Shown here piece by piece: positions 60,801-64,000 of a stretch of 64,000 bases of DNA (position 1 is the stretch's first letter; each line of letters opens with the position of its first letter). The notes below the pieces were generated by a model. The model did no database searches. It was not told where the DNA came from and worked only from the letters and a program-made list of their open reading frames with translations. Position numbers and translations under genes: made by a program. Source of the stretch: Spirodela intermedia (taxonomy: Eukaryota > Streptophyta > Magnoliopsida > Alismatales > Araceae); contig LR746276.1 of NCBI GenBank assembly GCA_902729315.2, positions 1,350,669 through 1,414,668 of the forward strand, in the 5' to 3' direction.

Positions 60801-62447
60801 GTTAAAGCATCTGAAGGCCATAACAGCAACGTACAGGATGACGATCAAAGGTCCTCCAGTGAGGCACTCTCCATATGTATCAGGCCTTCTGCGACCCGTG
60901 AAGGTAACTATTAGCCGACAATATATTCCCAGGATGAGACCTGGGAAGAAAGAACGGTCTCCTTTTAGCAATCCCTAACTAACAATGGAACAAGTTTTTT
61001 TTTTTTTTTTTTTCTCTCTCTTCTGACTAAACTTACCAAAAAAAAAACTATATTTTTGTATTGGAAAATAGTATCAATCTTGAAGTTTCCACCTGGACCC
61101 GACTGCAGGCTTTTCTAAATGGGGAGCGCATTGGCTATTTGACTTCGGAGTCAAAGGCTCAGCTGCTGCACAACACCGCCAACCGTCTAACCTCGCGCTA
61201 CTGTGATTTGGTGTCGGAGCTGGTTGATACGGTGAGCAGGCCGGCCTCATTACACCAACGCAGCATTCCTTGCCTCGATCTTGTTGCCCTAATTTTCTAC
61301 CCTGGTCGTGAAAAAACCCTAATAACAGGTGAGGAAAACAGAGTCATCTCTACAGAGAATCCGACAAACTGCCCAGCGACGAGGAGGGACGAGCTCAGAT
61401 GCATCGGACAACAGTATATCCAACACCGACAAGCTCTGCATGCAGTTCTTCCTTGATGTTCAGGTACGCGGTCGGTTTAATCTGGGCACACAGATCCGTT
61501 GATATCATGGGGGGACTGATATAAACATAGCAGAAAAAATCAAACCCAAAACCCTAAATGAGTATAAACCTTCATCACCCACTGCTCGTTCGTAAAGTAC
61601 TTTTGTTCGTCGGATCTTTCTCATGATCATGATTCATCTACGACCAAACATCTCTGAACTGGTTCATGGATGTGAAAGTTGGATCACAGATTTATTCGGG
61701 TGTATTAATTTTCCATGTTTCTGTCTTCCTATCCCTAATTAGAGTAATTGAAATCATGGTTGATCCTAAACCTTAAACCCTGAAAGAAGAAAGAAAGAAA
61801 AAAAAAAAAAACCCTGAAAGAAAACCCTAAATCCTAAACCCTAACCCTAAAAGAGAACTTTAAACCCTAAACCTTAAAAAAAACCCCTAAATCCTAAACC
61901 CTAACCCTAAAAGAGAACTTTAAACCCTAAACCTTATAAAAAACCCCTAAATCCTAAACCCTAAATATAACGTAAAAAAAAAGGACCTAAATCTTAAAAT
62001 TGTGTAACCTTTCGTCACCCATTGCTCACTCGGAATGGATCCCCTAAATATAATGTTTTTGTCTGTGATATGTTTTCTATGATCATAATTCATCAAAAGT
62101 ATTTCAAAATTGAATCATGGATATGAAAGTTGGTTCACAAATTTCTTTGGGGGCATTAATTTTCTTGGATCTTAGATTTCGAAAGCTTTTGATTTTCTCA
62201 TCTCCTCCGAATGTTTTTTCTCAACAACAACAACAACAACGCCATCAATGTGGAAATGTTAAAAAAAAAAAAAAAGTCAGATCGTCGTTTCTCGAACAGC
62301 AGTTGACTTTTATATTTAATTTCCTTAATCCAGGAGTACGGGCGAAACCTGCAAGAGCTCGGAGTGGCGGTGGCCGACATTCCCGCCTACCGCACGCTGT
62401 GGCAGTGCGTTGCGCCGACGGAACGGCAGGCCGCCATTGATTTCTAA
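54888..62447 (+). CDS. COG2: Conserved oligomeric Golgi complex subunit 2
   Basis: Subunit of lobe A of the COG tethering complex, which directs retrograde vesicle traffic within the Golgi. Twelve GT-AG exons: 54888-55343, 56171-56377, 57146-57482, 57591-57752, 57940-58039, 58119-58334, 58456-58570, 59776-59976, 60799-60903, 61109-61231, 61329-61463, 62334-62447; 756 residues, matching Arabidopsis COG2. The N-terminal COG2 domain has PLWFKKSSFLQKDFDPEAY and a heptad-like DFVSLSTRLVDVDASV region, where lobe A coiled-coil contacts form. Later blocks include FMKQWNIGVCFSLR, FQEIAGNLDSSLAEPT, TATYRMT...PVRHSPYVSGLL and the end RTLWQCVAPTERQAAIDF. Every exon joins in frame. Intron 11 carries a 60-bp telomere-like repeat. 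Confidence 0.95.
61806..61975 (+). repeat. 60-bp tandem repeat of telomere-like CCCTAAA sequence in a COG2 intron
   Basis: Degenerate plant telomere units (CCCTAAA, with CCTAAATCCTAAACCCTAACC-like runs) form a higher-order repeat of exactly 60 bp. The block ATCCTAAACC recurs at 61,831, 61,891 and 61,951, and AAGAGAACTT at 61,851 and 61,911. There are about two and a half copies, nearly identical, so the duplication is recent. Orientation is C-rich on the plus strand. It lies within intron 11 of COG2 and has no subtelomeric context. Confidence 0.9.
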
Positions 62448-63433
62448 TGCCAAAAAGCTCCTGGAAACAGGCGATCGAGATCTTCTTCCCATCTCTGACC
62501 CTCCGGAATCCATCAGACGCCCACATTACCAAGTAGGAAATATATATATTAACTTTTTTGCTCGAGCCAATTTAATATTTTGTGGGCATTATTGCGGCTT
62601 TTTCATCTCCCTCGGAACCTTGTTATTATTCTATTATAAATATATTAATTCTATTATTATCGATGCGGGAACCTTTTTAAAGCCATGATATTAGATTTTT
62701 CGGGCTTCATGGTGGATCCGGTAAAGTTAGGGCCATGACGACCCAATTCTCATCGTATTCGGGCCCGCTGTGAAGCCCGAAAGGGCGCTTTTCTTGCTTT
62801 CCTCTCTCGCTCTCGGGCTGAGCCCATGTTACAATACACCTATCAAGTTCATCGCAATCATAAAATATACCGTAAATAGCAGTATTTTACGCTCTTCTCT
62901 TCCTTTAAACGCAGGACATCTCAGATTTTCCCCGGAAATTAAAAGGTTTTCCTTTTTTTTAAGGTAATTAACGACCAACATAATATAATTTCATGATGGG
63001 TAACATTCAAACACGCACACACAGAATATACAACCCAGCTACTTCATTTTTCCGTGATCCCTTCCTCTGTTCACTTACAGATAGAGCTCATAGCTACCCA
63101 GCTGCCATTGACCACAGGCCTTTGACTTCATTCATACCCAGTACGGATCAGAGTATGGTCAACTCTTGGAGCAAAAAAAAACTCCTAGAACAAGCCACAA
63201 GATTTAGAGAGAAAGATTGAGGAGCTGCCTTCTTCCTCCTTTCCCACTGCAAAAGCCTCGGATAAAGAAGCAGGGAAACTGTACCCATCAAACGATATAT
63301 GAGTTTACATGTGTGACAGTCACCCTCATTCAAGGATGATCTCTGTGCCGAGTATACAGAGGAGCCCTGTTTCATGTCTTATCCCTCCATTGGGAAGGTT
63401 TTTCTTCTTGGTCTCCGACACTAGCACCCTTAC
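62448..63433. other. COG2 3' flank, no further gene recognised
   Basis: The COG2 3' untranslated region and AT-rich flank. Several short frames occur but none is convincing. Around 63,380-63,433 the minus strand continues open from the possible exon described next. Confidence 0.4.
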
Positions 63434-63534
63434 CTGCCGCAGAAATGGCCAGAATGCCCACCTCTATTGCATTAGGATCAACAACAGCCCTCGGAATTAC
63501 TCTCGTGCCATTTGACTTTCCCAAGTAATGTCTT
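63434..63534 (-). CDS. Possible exon of an unidentified gene at the right edge (partial)
   Basis: On the minus strand a protein-like frame reads RHYLGKSNGTRVIPRAVVD followed by PNAIEVGILAISAAG. It runs into a strong donor, GCAG/GTAAGG, at 63,434/63,433. A usable acceptor GGTCAG precedes it at 63,535. Without splicing the frame would run on to a stop at about 63,375. The residue pattern looks coding, but I do not recognise the family, and neighbouring exons were not found in the window. The rest of 63,535-64,000 shows only (CT)n runs at 63,588-63,615 and 63,714-63,730. Confidence 0.35.
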
Positions 63535-64000
63535 CTGACCATTGCACACATGTGTCACTTACCGTCAACACCAGAAAGCTAACAGAATCTCTCTCTCTCT
63601 CTCTCCCTCTCTCTACATCTCAAAAATACCAGGGCGAATGGAAGGCTGTAGGTCCCAGGACATGCTGGAAGGCTGGAAGGTGGTCTATGGCTCAAAAATA
63701 TAAGATCCCTTGGTCTCTCTCTCTCTCTCTTCATGATGTTGACTTCCACTAAGTGTATGGTCCCTTGATCTCCCCAGCAAGGGTGTGATAATGGAGACAC
63801 CTCGGCCAAATGCCATGGAGTGTGGGTTCGGAAACATGCGACCCAACATCTTTTTTTTGACTGGGTAGGTTCGCATATGATTGGAGAAATGAGAGTTTTT
63901 CTTCTTCTTCTGTTCCTTGATTAGGTCAAGCTCTCTGCAGAGAGATAATGCAGCTCTTCATCTTTAGTTCTGGGAAAGAATAATCATTAAAAGGGAGCAT

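Noticed and set aside
61780-61980. Telomere or subtelomere of a chromosome arm
   Set aside because: The units are degenerate, only about 170 bp long, and lie inside an intron of an intact gene with genes on both sides.
1-64000. CRISPR arrays, bacterial operons or a clustered biosynthetic pathway
   Set aside because: No regularly spaced identical repeats with unique spacers, no prokaryotic gene organisation, and neighbouring genes belong to unrelated eukaryotic processes.

Overview
This window is nuclear DNA from a flowering plant. The evidence is split genes with plant intron structure, plant-specific families (CslD, PYL receptor, plastid pyruvate kinase, plant-type DGAT2), an intron-containing elongator tRNA-Met, LTR-retrotransposon remnants with a tRNA-Met primer-binding site, and very abundant (GA)n/(CT)n microsatellites. 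Exons are GC-rich and introns AT-rich. That would suit a monocot or an early-diverging angiosperm, but the species cannot be fixed from the sequence.

Layout. 1-7,199: AT-rich intergenic DNA with an old LTR-like repeat. 7,200-10,588 (-): pollen-type cellulose synthase-like D. 11,091-13,080: tandem array of ~180-200 bp units interrupted by a solo LTR with a perfect 5-bp target duplication. 13,161-14,580: degenerate Ty3-type retroelement carrying a fragment of a plastid co-chaperonin (CPN20) gene. 14,659-22,086 (+): N-acetylornithine deacetylase, 10 exons, with a second solo LTR in intron 3. 22,309-24,400 (-): plastid CPBP/CAAX-protease-like membrane protein, 9 exons. 27,846-29,378 (+): NMD3, with site II and telo-box motifs upstream. 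30,261-33,148 (-): DGAT2, 9 exons. 34,076-34,159 (+): tRNA-Met(CAT). 35,674-36,396 (-): PYR1/PYL1-type abscisic acid receptor. 37,342-38,395 (-): small CHORD-like zinc-binding protein. 39,445-39,723 (+): possible small membrane protein. 40,739-42,104 (-): CCCH zinc-finger protein. 43,460-52,448 (-): plastidial pyruvate kinase beta subunit, 12 exons. 54,888-62,447 (+): COG2 Golgi tethering subunit, 12 exons. 63,434-63,534 (-): a possible exon of a gene at the right edge.

Functionally this is an ordinary housekeeping neighbourhood. Plastid pyruvate kinase and DGAT2 both serve oil synthesis, but nothing indicates a gene cluster. I found no bacterial-style system, CRISPR array or biosynthetic cluster. 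The most notable points are three introns with GCAAGT (GC-AG) donors among about 50 reconstructed, two of them in one gene and one beside an 18-nt microexon; capture of a chaperonin fragment by a retroelement that now ends about 80 bp upstream of the acetylornithine deacetylase start codon; a solo LTR whose insertion can be reversed cleanly by eye; and a changed EExxxR motif in the CAAX-protease-like protein. All exon junctions come from reading splice sites and protein continuity by eye. Family names rest on recognised conserved sequence, not on a database search.
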